From positions 9,290,716 through 9,354,715 of the forward strand of contig CM032808.1 of assembly GCA_019155185.1 (NCBI GenBank): DNA of 64,000 bases, given 5' to 3'. Shown here piece after piece: positions 13,091 to 32,176 of the stretch. The notes below the pieces were generated by a model. The model worked only from the letters and a program-made list of their open reading frames with translations. It was not told the DNA's origin and did not search any database. Source of the stretch: Beaufortia kweichowensis (lineage: Eukaryota > Chordata > Actinopteri > Cypriniformes > Gastromyzontidae). The position numbers were made by a program, and so were the translations under genes. The number at the start of each line of letters is the position of its first letter. The stretch's first letter is position 1.

Positions 13091-15339
13091 ATTTTGCTAA
13101 GGGTTATTACTTTGTTTTACTTTAAAACGTTTTAGTTTATTTTTGTTGTTTTTCAAAATCCTAAAACTTTATTTGGAGGTTTAAAAGTTAAAAAAATCCA
13201 AAATTGTACTGTAATGTCCTGCTTACACTGTATCTCACAAAAACTTTCAAACTTTTCAATAGCACAAATAGTGAACTTACAGAGAAACAGGAGAAAATCT
13301 TTGTCATGAGATCACTTTTAAATGATCACAGCTCCACGTAGGTGAGCCGCACTGACACTGTGACTTGACAAAATGTTTTTCTCAGGAGAGTCGAGGAGAG
13401 CTTTGTCCTCTCCTCTGGATACTGAACGCTTGGTTTGCTCCTGGATGTGGTACGTTAATGAGGTTGATGGGTTTGATTGAGGTGGGGTGGGAGGGAGAGA
13501 AAAACGCTGGAGCGAGACAGAGAGAACCGGCGGAGCGTGAAGGTGTGTGTCGCTCATAAGAATTTACCGCTGCCTCCGTTCATAACGGAATAATAGACTC
13601 GTGGAAAAAAGAAGCGGCTTTGTTTGACTTCAGCAACCCGAGACATAACATGTTATGCCGGGTGTCATCTGCTGATGTCAACAACTCGGAAAAAACCATT
13701 GTTAGGAAGTTTTATTCCGCGGATCCAATTTTGCTGTACTGCCAGCATATGCCAATACATACAAGAACTGTTTCTACCTGTTTTTTAGTAGGAATTATTT
13801 TGGGTACAAGGCAGAGAAATCTGTCACACAAAAATTACATTTCAAAATGTAAAAAAAATCCCATTCTGTGAAATTAAATTGATCAATTTAAAATACGAAA
13901 GACACTCCGCAATGTTGACATCAGATAACTCTCATAAATTGAAAAGCAAACAGGTACAGCACAACATTACCATGTAGGTTTTGGACAAGATCCACTATGT
14001 TCAGACATGCTTGAAGAAGAAAAAGTTATAAAATCCTTCATTATCCCAAAGCCCCCATACACCTGCGCCCTTGGCGTTTTTTGCCCCTGCCAATGAAAGA
14101 GTGTGAAGAGAATCAGGTAGCTGTCAGAGCGTATCTTATCACGTCTCCACAGAAAGACACAATATGTCTCCGCTGATGGTCTTAAACTCAGACTGAGATC
14201 TGTGAGGGTTTATTTCTTAAATCAGAGAATAGGCCCCACCAGAGGACGTGTTCGGGCATATGAATTAAAGAAACCGTATTTGTAACACATGTAGTTCATT
14301 TTTTTACCCCGGCGACTTGTAATAAAAATTTGCACGCTGAAATATCTGGGTCTTTCATTCAACCTCATTATCAGATGCTACATCTTTTGGAGCTACAGTA
14401 TCCAGGGAAGCGAGAACAAAATTGAAGATCTCATCAGCAAGGGAACACATCACTAGGAATGCAGAATGGCGTAGCATACACTGTGTAGGCAGATAGCACA
14501 GCGCTCCAGGCAGATAAGCATCAGGCTACGAACATTCGGATCACAGCTTGCAGCTGGCTCAAAGCTAACTACAACATCCAGAGGTTACTTCATCATGTGA
14601 AGGCAAACGCTGTAAGGTCATTCATACATATGGATTGGGTGTAATATGCGGTATTGGTTGTTTGTTTTTCCACGCGAATTGTAAATATCTTCACTTAAGC
14701 TAGGTGGGAATTTATTATTAAACAAATCGTACTTTGCCATCAAGGATATCATTAGCTCTTAATGGATACTTAATGAACAGGTTTTGAATGCAAGCAGACA
14801 TTTGCAAAGAGCTGCACAAATGTAGGTTACAATGAATGGGGTAGGACAGCATCGCCACGAGCCACTGCACAGCATGATGATGATGATGATAGTGTCTCCT
14901 GGTTATGTGTTGTACTCTTGTGGTTCTCTCCTGACCCCTGGTGACGTGTAGTGTGTAATGACAATAAAACAAAATAATGTCAAGGTATTTTTTGGTTATT
15001 TAATTTTAGCCGAATATGCAGAGACAAAAGTAAACCATTTGTAGGTTCATTTTACTGTAAAATTTGTTCTGTTCTTAGCAGCGGATCGCACCTTTTTTGA
15101 CTACGTTTTAACCAATACAAATATTCTAGAGCTGGGCATAACTAGAAAGATATATATAATGATAAATGATAATGATAAATGTTAATGATAAATATATATA
15201 TATATATATTTATCATAAAAATATCAAAATATTAAGAAATATCTTAAATTTAACAGAAGTTGTTTTAGCCCATTTTAATGTATGTTTTGTTAAATTCTTT
15301 ACTGTAATTTTTTGTGCTGCTTAAAGATGTTTTTTTCAT

Positions 15340-15460
15340 CAATACATTAAGCAATTTTTACAGCAACTGGACAAAATTAAAAACGGTAAGTTAAAATGAC
15401 TTGTAAAGGCAGTTTAATTGTGCTTAAAAATGTAAGGCAGTAAAATATTGTACAGTGTTG
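15340..15460. repeat. Dispersed repeat related to 22725-22945
   Basis: Positions 15386-15408 are an exact 23-base match to 22884-22906 in fshr intron 8, with weaker similarity on both sides (poly-T/ACTGTAA words). This indicates two copies of one low-complexity dispersed element. The family is not identified. Confidence 0.5.
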
Positions 15461-16710
15461 TTTTGTCTGGCTATCAGTTTGCATGACCAAAGGGAGACGG
15501 AGGGAACATTTTGGACCCAATTTAAAAGCAGTCAGTGTTTAATGATATTAAATGTTCAACATAAATTGAATATCTTCACCAGTCTATAAAAACGGAAAAA
15601 GCCTTTTTAATAAGCCATAATTGTACAACCCACAAAAACCCTTTGACTACGCTATAAGGCATTTGAGTATACCTCATGTAACAATCATTTTCTCTCCTTT
15701 TTGTTGTTCTCCGTGTGTACAGATAACAGCAGATGTGCTTACAGTAGCTCTTGTTTTCTTTGCACACTGCTGTGTATTCACCTGAGGTTGATAAGACAAG
15801 AGCTGTCCTCTGATGCCTAACCCAGCCAGCTATTTATAGCACATTCACTGTCCTTATCATCAAGGTAAAATAGAAATGTTGCTGAGATTGCTTAATTATG
15901 TATTTCAAACAAATGAGACCGACACGGTCTCTCTGTTCTTAACTCTATCACTTTTGGGACTCTAAATCAATTTGCTTTAATGTTATTTCAGTACTGTTAT
16001 TATCACTAATTATTTCACTATCACAAGATGAAATAATTAGATAATCCAACTGTATTGCTGAAATAATAACAAAAATGAAAACATCACTTTTAAAAGAAGA
16101 TCCAGTATTAATCTCTGTTGTTTCTGTTGAAGCCAATGCGGTTTAATTCTAGAAGAAATAACATTTTGGAAATAACATGAAGTAAAAATGCTCCTCCCCC
16201 ACTAAGCATTGCTCAAGGTTACACATTGATTCAAAATGCTTTATAAAGCCCACAGTTGAATAGCTTTCTGGCATGGCTGCATTGCAATCATAGTTCCTGC
16301 AGCACTTTTTTACACGAAAACACAGCGGCAGTAAAGGGTAGAAGCAGCAATTAAAACTCAACATTGATTTTTTTGTTTTCCCCATAGACCAGTGTTTTCA
16401 TAGAGTTTGCCAGCAAATGTATGATACAGACCTTCTGCTTTTGATACAATGATACAAATTTGATCTTTTTTTCTGTATTCTGTATATCATGTATGTTGAT
16501 TACAAAATTTTCACTTGTGTACAATGTATGATAAATAAAAATAACACATCAAATATCCTTTAAAATAACCTTACAAACATATGCCATAAAATATTTTTTC
16601 TAAAGACTTCCTGGTCCTCACTACTAAAAATGGGCTAAATCACATTTTGCTTATGTGTACTGATTTCCACAGGTATGTGTGAGGGTTACTGGATAGAAAA
16701 TCAATGCCCG

Positions 16711-17034
16711 GTGTGTGTGTGTGTGCGTGGTCCTGGTAAGCTCTACAGTGTGGGGACCAATAATGTCCCCAAAACGATAGTAATACCATTAATTCGTCAT
16801 CCTTGTGGTGACATTTTTTGGTTCCCATGAAGAAAACAGCTTATAAATCAAACTAAATGATGTTTATTTGAAAATGTAAAAATGCAAAAAGGTTCGTGTG
16901 AGGGTTTGATTTAGGGGTAGTGTAAGATTTAGGGGATAGAATATACAGTTTGTACAGTATACAGGTCATTATGTCTATGGAAAATCTCCATAAAACATGG
17001 AGCACAACATTTGTGTGTGTGTGTGTGTGTGTTT
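16711..17034. repeat. Teleost dispersed repeat bounded by GT microsatellites
   Basis: A GT run at 16711-16728 is followed by GTGGGGACCAATAATGTCCCC. After that come the words AAACAGCTTATAAATCA and GATAGAATATACAGTTTGTACAG, and the segment ends in a second GT run at 17011-17032. I recognise this as a repeat found many times in cyprinid genomes. It has no coding capacity; overlapping reading frames here are chance. Confidence 0.65.
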
Positions 17035-17805
17035 GGAGTTTGTAAAGAGAGAGAACACACAGTCCACTACTATCATCCTTACACATGTCAGACTCAAACA
17101 AAGCATTTAAGACTAAACAGCTCGACTCATTCCCTTCACAAACCTCAGAGTCAGACCAGCGCACATATGGCCAGTCTGTTCAGAAACACTGATTTATATA
17201 TAATTTACGCTCTAATGAAACGTATTACACCTTGCCCTGTATGACTTTATACTTCACAAAGTGTGATAATGAATCCTTCTGTTCGCGAACGTGAAATGAA
17301 AACAAATCTGTTTACAAGGCACTCTGTACTTGTATTCCCAAGAACAGTTACAATAGTAACTCCACAATGAAGATGTAGCTTTCTCGGAACACTCAGAAAA
17401 CGATGGGGAAGCCATTCGATGTCTCATTCGGCAAAGGATGAGATTGGATGAGAGGAGGAGAGAAATAAAGATTGGAGGGGAGGAATGAACAAAACATTTG
17501 TTTGTTATCAGAGAACCGCTCTCCCAAGGTCTCTCCGTAAAGTTTCTGACCCAGTACGCCTCTCTGCTGCTTCACAAGAGCAGACCACTACAACCTGAAG
17601 ACACCACGCAGACAGATTTATGATAAAGACCAACCTGTTCTCACCTGAGCATCAACAGAGATCCGGGATCACGGCTGCATGGAGCTCTGCTTCTGAATGT
17701 TAGACTAAGGGCACGGTCGGGGGTTTAATGTGTCGAGTGGGTCAATTCAAAAACACTGTTTAAAAACATCCATCTCAGAGGAGAGGACAGACAACTAAAA
17801 AGAAG

Positions 17806-24487
<6,682 letters not shown>

Positions 24488-24844
24488 CCACTAGCTCTGT
24501 CCACCATAAGTCAGGTGTGAAAAGCTGAAGATATATGCTGCTAAGACCAGCAGGCAAAATGAGGAAAATAAGGAAAATGGTAAATCCTGTTTGGCTGAAA
24601 TGAAATTCTGAACAGTTTCCATTGCATGAAAAAGGCATATGAGCCTGATGTAAATGATATTGTGAAATTATTCTGATTGATTTCTAACAGATTCTGATCT
24701 CAGAATTACACCATTCACAAGATGCTGCTTGATTGACAAGGCCTCTATGCAACTCTGTTTTAATTTTGTACATCTCCTAATTTTTTAACAAGCATTTAGA
24801 ATTCTGTATTGTCAAATGATTTACATAAATGCCTTCTACAGTGT

Positions 24845-25008
24845 TCCTGTTATTTGCTGTAATTGTCAAAAACTCGAAATGTTAAATTCACAGTTTAAGA
24901 TAAAGGCAAAATAATTTATTATTTTGCCCTTATCTTGTTAGTTGTTTCTGTTATTTGCTGTAAGTGTCAAAAATTCAAAATGTTAAATTCACAGTTTAAG
25001 ATAAAGGC
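24845..25008. repeat. Direct duplication in the fshr 3' region
   Basis: Copy 1 (24845-24907) and copy 2 (24946-25008) are 63 bp each and differ at only a few positions; both end in GTTTAAGATAAAGGC. Between them, 24898-24933 forms an inverted repeat with about 17-base arms around GGCAAAATAA/TTATTTTGCC. It lies between the fshr stop codon and the first AATAAA, so it is probably transcribed as 3' UTR. Confidence 0.85.
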
Positions 25009-25018
25009 TATTTTATAA

Positions 25019-25050
25019 AATAAATGCAGACAGATAGCACACTAAATAAA
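25019..25050 (+). promoter_or_regulatory. Candidate fshr polyadenylation signals
   Basis: AATAAA occurs at 25019-25024 and again at 25045-25050, about 530-560 bases after the stop codon. These are the first canonical hexamers downstream of fshr on this strand that I noticed. Which one is used cannot be decided from sequence. Confidence 0.4.
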
Positions 25051-27170
25051 GTACATTTACGATTTCTAATGAAATTATCCATGACAGTGTTTGTAAATAT
25101 TTTAGCTGGATCATATAAAATAATCAATTACAATATCAAATCTTCAAGGCCTAGGCAAACAGCTTAAAAAAGGGAAATTGCATCGGTGTTTAAACTTTTA
25201 AAGACATTTATAGCCCCTGTCGTCATCCCCTCTTATCACAAATATTTCAGTCCTTTAGTACTGGAATGGTTTGTTCAAGGTCACAATAACCTCGCTGGCC
25301 AACCGCAGCATAAGAGAGGTTATGAGAACAGTCCAGAGACAGTTTTAACTTAATTTATGGCACATCTAATGAATCTTTCAATGGACATCCACATAAAAAT
25401 AGAGCACAGGCTTGCTCTTCACAAAATTACCACAGAGGCCTAATATAAAGCCGGGAGCGAGTCCCACCGCCCCAAACCTCAGTTCATCCAAGTTCTTTTC
25501 AATCTTATCTTTGCACCTGCAATAATGTTTAAGCAGTGAAATAGAGAGCTGTTGGGTTTTTAGACAGCTATGTTTGTCCTCAGTGTTTCGGGATGGGGTG
25601 GGAGTCGGGCCTGTGTGTGGCAGTTACAGCAGCTGTGCTACACGCCACCCTGAACTCATACCCCAAATGGACTGAGGAAGTCCATAGAGATGTGGAATCT
25701 GTTATGAAGATATGGCTCATGAATCAAGGCCAGAGGTTCAATGATGCAGGTCAAGGGATAGTAACAGAAAAGCCACACACAGAGAGGGCAGAAAGCCTTT
25801 AGAACCGATTTCAATAAATCATTATATGGGCAATTCCATGCAAATGTCAACCTTACCATGAAAAAATAAAGTTTTTATCAAAGGCATTCTCCATATTGAT
25901 AGCTTAGATACTTTACATTTACAGAAATCCTAGAATGTATTTAGCCTCTCAAAAATGTGTTGTTTTATTTTTCTCATCCACAATGCATGTATATTTCCCT
26001 TTTTAGGTCGATAACTCTTGCATATACTTTTTTTATTGTCTGGACTCTATCAAGTAAATGGTAGTAGTAAATGGTAATAAATACATTCTCTGAGAATTTA
26101 TATTTCAAGTTTTAACCAAAAAAATGAATTCTGTATACAATAATAAGTAAATATAATAATAAGTAATAATAAGTAAATTTTCCTCAATCTCATAAGTCAG
26201 TAGGTAGGAGTAGGTCTCATAATGTGTACGTTTGTAGTAAAGGAGCAATAAAAAAACATAATTTCCCCTCTGGAAGGATCTTCGAGTTGCGTTTCCAAAA
26301 ACTGTACAAAAACGTCAAACGTAAATCGCCCCATGAACACATTTCACCAGCAGATGGCGCTGTAATACACTTAATTCACAAATCAAGAAAATAAACCCAT
26401 CTACGTTTGGACTTGCTAGCACAGTATGTCTTTCTTCTGCGTGTACACAGAATAACCAGATATGTTAGAAAAATGTATCATGATTTATTATGATGAAAGT
26501 GTGGTAAACATGTTTTTTGCCATTTGTATTACCAGTTTGTATTACAACGACCATGCATTTATGTTTATAAAACCAAAATACTACGGTTACTATAATTAAA
26601 TTTCACTTTTTTAATTTTAATAAGAACGTGAAAAAAAGTCTGTTAAAATACACTTGCAGCTTGTTTAATAGGGCTTTTATCGTTATTAAATCATTATTTG
26701 GTCAGACTGCCAAAATAATTTTTTTACACAAAATTCAATTAAACATTTGAAATGCAAAACATGCAAATCATTGTTTTTTTCTAATACCCATGCAGCTACA
26801 CATTTTTTATATGTGCAAGCCCTTTAAAATAAAATTGATTTTGATCTTGCTGTCAATGTTTTTATTGTTTTTAGATGGAAAAAATATCTCTGTATAGATA
26901 TTGGTGTGGACTATTCTATTCTCCTTAATTATTTTTTTTAACTTTATCTTTACAGCTATTATCTTTGGGGTGAACATGCCTTTATCCTATTTTTGAAAAT
27001 AAACCCATTACACAACATACAGTGTGTAAGTCACACTATTCTATTCATTATTCCACAAAGTCACATATAGTCATTTAGTCACATTTTTATACTAAAAAGT
27101 AATACCTTATTGATTGAGAGAATAACAAAAATAAACATCAGTTCAGTAAAAGAAAGAACTCTTTTATTCT
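25051..27170. other. Intergenic, between convergent fshr and foxn2
   Basis: No coding exon is recognised. The stretch is AT-rich with short AT and ATA runs. The neighbours of the human block that would fall here (PPP1R21, STON1, GTF2A1L, LHCGR) are not visible. A CTCF-like motif at 26347-26361 is described separately. Confidence 0.55.
26347..26361 (+). promoter_or_regulatory. CTCF-like motif, perfect consensus
   Basis: CCAGCAGATGGCGCT fits CCASYAGRKGGCRSY at all 15 positions. It lies between the convergent 3' ends of fshr and foxn2, a plausible place for a domain boundary. Occupancy is inferred, not shown. Confidence 0.5.
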
Positions 27171-27172
27171 TT

Positions 27173-28997
27173 AATACCATATATAATGCAACAATGCATA
27201 TCTTTGGCAAAAATAAACTTTATAAACCTTTTATTAACAGAGGTTAGCTTACAAAATCAAAAGTCAGGTTCAGTCTGCCACACGCACATGGCAGATGAAC
27301 ACGACACAACTGATGGGGAAGTGGCAACTCAGTTAGTGGACCATAGTTTGTATAATAATATTAATATTAATAATAATAATAATAAAAATTAATAGGCAGC
27401 TTTTTTCAGAATTGGCCTCAGGATCTAAAACTACTGCTTCCCCCCTCCCTGCATTAATACTTGCATTCTGTATTTGCACTATGCACAGCTTTGGGGGGTT
27501 CTGGTAATTGGCAGCCACGGTTAAAGTGACAAGAAAATAACTATGAGGATAGGCAGTTTTGACGTCTCAAACAGTAAGTTGTAGGTTCTAATATGCCAGT
27601 GTGAAGGGCAAATGGCAGTTATATTTCACAATTTCACATGCTTGAGTATATAAAATCATCATGTAGCCTCAAACAAACACTTAAAAACTCAATCAAATCA
27701 AACAAACAATAGGCTTGGGGTTACAGAATACACACAGCCAGGCAAATTTTGTGAGCAGCAACTTTTGTGGTGATCTCAAAGGGAACTAGAGAATGTAACA
27801 GAGTTCTTAGTCCTCATCTAGCCATGCTTCTGTCATGTTCCTGTAAAGTAAGGTTGGCTCTCCAATCACCATCCAGTTCCTTGCTACACAAATATAATTT
27901 CACATCCTGTGGATCTGTTCCTGTGACTTCTCCCCTCGACCAGCCCCACGTGTGTGCTGCATTTGATGTGCACTTCACATTGTCTCTGGTTTCCTCAAGT
28001 GATGGAAACTCTGGAGTAAAGTGGAAAATGGTGAGCCGCACAGCTCCCCCTACTGGAGGCATCGTCACAACATGACATTGGCCTAATTTAGTGACACTTT
28101 GCAAAATGTAAAGGAGCTGTAAGGGTAGAGTGAATTAAAATTCTTGCAGTAGAGATAAATGATTGGCCTTTAATGTGTAGCTTTAACAGCAATCAATACG
28201 TGCATGGACAAACATTTAATGGGATGCCACAACACCTCGTGATGCAGATCAGTGGAGTCTGAGGTTGCAATGATGTGCATGCAACAAAAAGCTTCCAATC
28301 TGGTTTCTCCATGCCTGTCAAAGTCATAGTGGTCAGGATGGGGATGAAAAACGTATCCAATCAGGACGCACGGGAGAAGTCACATGGTTTTGACATCATT
28401 ACTGCGGCAGCAAAAGGCTCCCAGGGGCATGCCATCACCACCACACAGGATATAAACCAGCAGTACAAAAATAAAATAACTACAGGTATTTAGGTCAACT
28501 AATTATTGCATTTCTCTTCATATGTTTATGAACAAAAGTCTTATGATCCTAAATCAATGGCACTTTCAACAATTTTTTCTCTCCTCTATGATGCAGAAAC
28601 AGCAGAGGACATATGAGCTTAAAATCCATGCATTTGTTTTCTGTATAAATACATTTGTGTTGATTTCGAGGTGGAAGCATGCAAATCTTTACCAGTCTTG
28701 TTTTTTTTACATCTTAATTAACATCTTTAGACCATCTCACTGATAAACTCGAATGATGTGGGCTGATCAAATCTTCTTTCTGTACAATAAACATGTCAGT
28801 ATGGCTTTTCTCTCCTGTGTTGTATTGCCATGTTTGATGAGTGGACCAGGACATTATCCCGGTTAAAAAACGAAAGAAATACCTCGATAATTACAAACAA
28901 GAAGGAAGATACACCAAACCAGAAGAGAGAGGTCGGGCAGGCCACAGGATGGAGTCACAGAATAGGGATGGGGTTAGAGAGTTCACATGGTTAGGGA
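27173..28997 (-). other. Presumed foxn2 3' UTR
   Basis: No coding exon follows the foxn2 stop. A minus-strand AATAAA (plus-strand TTTATT) at 27173-27178 is a candidate cleavage signal, giving a UTR of about 1.8 kb; another TTTATT lies some 50 bases higher. Reading frames at 27767-28104 on both strands match nothing I know. The extent is inferred. Confidence 0.3.
28042..28056 (-). promoter_or_regulatory. CTCF-like motif on the minus strand
   Basis: On the minus strand CCAGTAGGGGGAGCT matches CCASYAGRKGGCRSY at 14 of 15 positions. It sits in the presumed foxn2 3' UTR and points opposite to the site at 26347-26361. Confidence 0.45.
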
Positions 28998-31900
28998 TCA
29001 ATTTCTACTGAGCTTCCTGCTTTTGCGTCTCGAGGCGACTAAACTGGTGCGAATGCCGGCCAGGTGCAGGAGCGAACCGGCTGCCTCCTTTAGCTCCTCG
29101 TCTACCTCGGGCCGAGAATCTCTCCTGCTCCTTTTCCCTGATAACGGGCCCTGCAGCGTGCCACGTGCCCATCGGCCCCGACCTCCTTTTTCGTGCTCGT
29201 GGTGTAAACCCAGGCTGAAGTCAAGCACTTGTAAAGGTTTCTGAAGAGGGGCGGGGGTGCTGCTGTAATTGTGATCCTGCTTTGGATCCCGACTCACAAC
29301 CACTACGTCTCTTCGCGAAAGGTCTATGGGTCCATCTTGGTCATCTGGGTCAAATAAATGATATGCACTGATGGTTAGATTATATACCGAGATTATATGC
29401 ATAAGCACCATTGCACCATTTTTTGATCAAAACAAAAAAAACAGATGGACAAAAGTGGAAAATAAAAATGGAAGTACACAAATGTAAATAATAATGTATG
29501 ATGGTGGTGTCTCTTACATGAGTCAATGTTCTGCTCAGAGGCAGACTTTAACAGCATCATGGCGGTGGCGGCGTCAAAATCGCATTCTGTAAAAAGAAAA
29601 AAATGTTTGATGCGCACACAGGTACTGACTGCTGGTCTGCTTTTCTGCCTGTGTATGTGTGCGTTTAAGTGAATGAGTCACTTCCACCCAAGAGGGAAAC
29701 AGTCTCTCTCATTTCAAAGTATCAGTGCCTTGGTTGTCAAGGTTACAGATACAGGAAAGAGACGGCATCTTTGTGCAGGATGTAGACTGCACCAATAGGG
29801 GGTGAGCGGAACAAAAGCAGTTGAGATGAGCGGTAGACTTTAATGTGTGATGATATGTCTGCTAATGATGTGTAAGGGATGTGAGCGAATCGTGGAGCTT
29901 CTGAACAGAGCTGATGAAGTGTACTAACCTTTTAGGGCACAGCCCTGCTCGGATGCGAAAAGGTGATGAGGAGGAGAAGAGGCGCTACAAAGAAAAGAAG
30001 CAAGACATAACATCACTACAACTCAAATATACAGCCAGCCGGTTGTTATCGAACTTAACCTGACAAAGTGAACAGGACTCAACTATTGGCTTTAGATAAA
30101 ACTAAGACATGACGTTCAAACAGACGAACATGCGATTTGGTTGTAATATAATCATTTGTAATATCATTTGGTTGAATCATTTGTAATATAATCTCTTATA
30201 TGTTATTACTTCGGCATATTTCTAATTTATTCATAAGTAAATTATCTTCAAGGTCAAGTTGACTCGTAGTACCCGGATATCCCTGTGTTATTAGTTATGA
30301 GCACTTGTTATCAAGGAATAATGCACCTTGGAATGTCGCGACTGGCCAATCAGAATCAAGTATTCCAAAGCGCAGTGTAATACAAATAATTGGATACTTT
30401 TAGATTATTGCAATAGAGCATTGTTCTGCATCTCATCAAAAAATTGGCAGCTTCACATTTAGTTACACTGAAAAACACACTGAATACCATTGAAAGAGAA
30501 ATTATCCCATCATAAACAATAAATCTGTTTACACTGTCAGTGCTCGAATGTGCCAGCCTCTTTAAATTTTTTTCTTTTGAATACATCATTATATTCAACA
30601 TATAACGTCCCTATCTTAAATATTTAATCTGAAGAACACCACAAAATATCAGCAGTTAACAGACACTGTTTAATACACTGATGTATAAAACATCAGAATC
30701 AGGCACAATTCCTTGCATCCAATCGCAATGCGCCGGACATAATCAGGCCAGTGTTAATACCTAGGGGGGGAGGCGGGAGGCGTGCAGAAGACATGTGCGT
30801 TCGGGAAGTGCTGCTTCCTCAGAGCTTGCATCAGCATGGGCCGGAACTCGGGATGAACGCACCACAAAGAGCCTTTCCCATTGGTCTAGAAGGAACAGAG
30901 AGGGGAGGAGTCAGAAACGCATGAAACAAGCATGATATGCATAGTTAAGCATAGTTAAGGTTAAATGAACACAGACCACATCATCTGTTGTTGCTGTGCA
31001 ATAAAATAACATGCTGCGCATCATAACCACAAAATATAAATGATCTGCAAAATTATCATTAGTAAACCAAACTATGGCGAGCTCATGGGAGGAAGTGGAA
31101 CGGTAGTGTTTGCATTGGGTTTAGCGTGTGTGAATATAGAACTCATCAACCTTTGTCTAAGGTGCGGTCCTGCAGGGAGAATATGACCTTGACTCACTTC
31201 ACTAGCCATGTTCATAAACAGGAAAGAGGAAACATCGCCATGGCAACAGACACCAGGCTGAGACACATGAAACCCACAGATTCACACACAATGTCACACG
31301 TTAATGAAACATACCAACCGTACCGTTCCATAAATCATTTTGTCATCTATGGTTCACGTACAAAAATAAAAACACCTGCCTCACTCCATTTAACCGGCTT
31401 TGTGTTCGGTTTGGAGCACAGTGGATTTTAAAAAGCCCTAAACCAATATTCCTTTTGACTCACTGCAGTCAGCAACTATATACACTGACCCAGTTACAGA
31501 AACATCTGCAGCAATGCTGTGTGATTCATGCTTGAGAAAAACGTGTTATTCTGATGCACACCACAGGGGAATTTGCCTTTGTGTGTTCTTACCTTCCCTA
31601 TGCTTCGCTCCACTTTGCAGAAGCACTTGTTGAGGGACAGGTTATGGCGTACCGAGTTCTTCCAGCCAGTAGGGGCGCTAGAGAAGTATGGAAAATGCTT
31701 GAGGATCCAGCCGTAGATGTCCTTCACGGGGAGAGATTTGCTAGGTGATTGTTCGATGGCCATGTATATCAGTAAGGAGAAAGAAAATGGAGGCTTTGAC
31801 TTGTAAGGATCTCCTACGCTGCCCGCTGAACTGGATGAGGAGGACGAGATGGTGTTGCCGTTTGGCGATCCGCCGCCTCCTTCGATGTCAAACAGTGGGC

Positions 31901-32162
31901 TGCTGTTGGGTTGCGCTTCTGGCCCTCCAAGAGTAAAGTTCTGCAGCAAGTTCTCATGAAGCCAGTTCAGGTTGGTTAGCTCATCATCTTCAGATTCACC
32001 TCCAACGACACTTAGCGCTCCAGCTCGACTGATCTGGTCCAGACTTGTGGCCATGGGACTAGAAGCGCTCTCTGCCTCAGGAAGAGTTCCTGCTCCACAC
32101 ACGCCCTGCGCTCCAGGGGATTCGGCTTTCTTATCTGGAGACATCCCGATTATCGGACCCAT
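28998..32162 (-). CDS. foxn2: Forkhead box N2 transcription factor (5 coding exons, 388 aa)
   Basis: Nuclear winged-helix DNA-binding protein. Coding exons in transcript order: 32162-31593, 30885-30761, 29984-29929, 29586-29518, 29344-28998; all junction phases agree and the stop is TGA. The N terminus MGPIIGMSPDKK and the block DDELTNLNWLHENLL are FOXN2 hallmarks. A serine run lies at about 105-112. The forkhead domain starts at KPPFSFSLLIYMAIE (about residue 122), includes GWKNSVRHNLSLNK, and continues across the intron to KGSLWCVHPEFRP (about 205). The C-terminal EELKEAAGSLLHLAGIRT separates FOXN2 from other FOXN proteins. It is shorter than human FOXN2 (431 aa, from memory), mainly in the acidic region before the C terminus. 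The start is the first ATG in the first coding exon, whose acceptor lies just upstream at 32176, so the 5' UTR is spliced. Confidence 0.95.
30213..30384. repeat. Dispersed repeat, copy C, in foxn2 intron
   Basis: About 170 bp closely related to 3633-3816, including GGTCAAGTTGACTC and the core CGACTGGCCAATCAGAATCA. It lies in the intron between the 30761-30885 and 29929-29984 exons. Confidence 0.75.
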
Positions 32163-32176
32163 CAAACCCGGAGGGT

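Larger units (their letters stand above)
10886..16710. other. No gene recognised upstream of fshr
   Basis: No coding exon could be supported. Blocks near 12000-12260 and 13320-13560 are less AT-rich and are open on both strands for 63-79 codons, but none of the translations resembles a known protein. A short ATG/ATC triplet run lies at about 14875-14892. These blocks are candidates for regulatory or conserved non-coding DNA only. Confidence 0.4.

Noticed and set aside
29792..29806. CTCF-like CCAATAGGGGGTGAG
   Set aside because: Only about 11 of 15 consensus positions match.
31494..31592. Extension of the foxn2 exon past KVERSIGK
   Set aside because: A good donor (AAG|GTAAG) occurs at 31593/31592 and the next exon continues the forkhead wing in frame; the extension is intron.
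31666..31681. CTCF-like CCAGTAGGGGCGCT in the foxn2 forkhead exon
   Set aside because: One base shorter than the consensus spacing and explained by coding sequence (APTGW).
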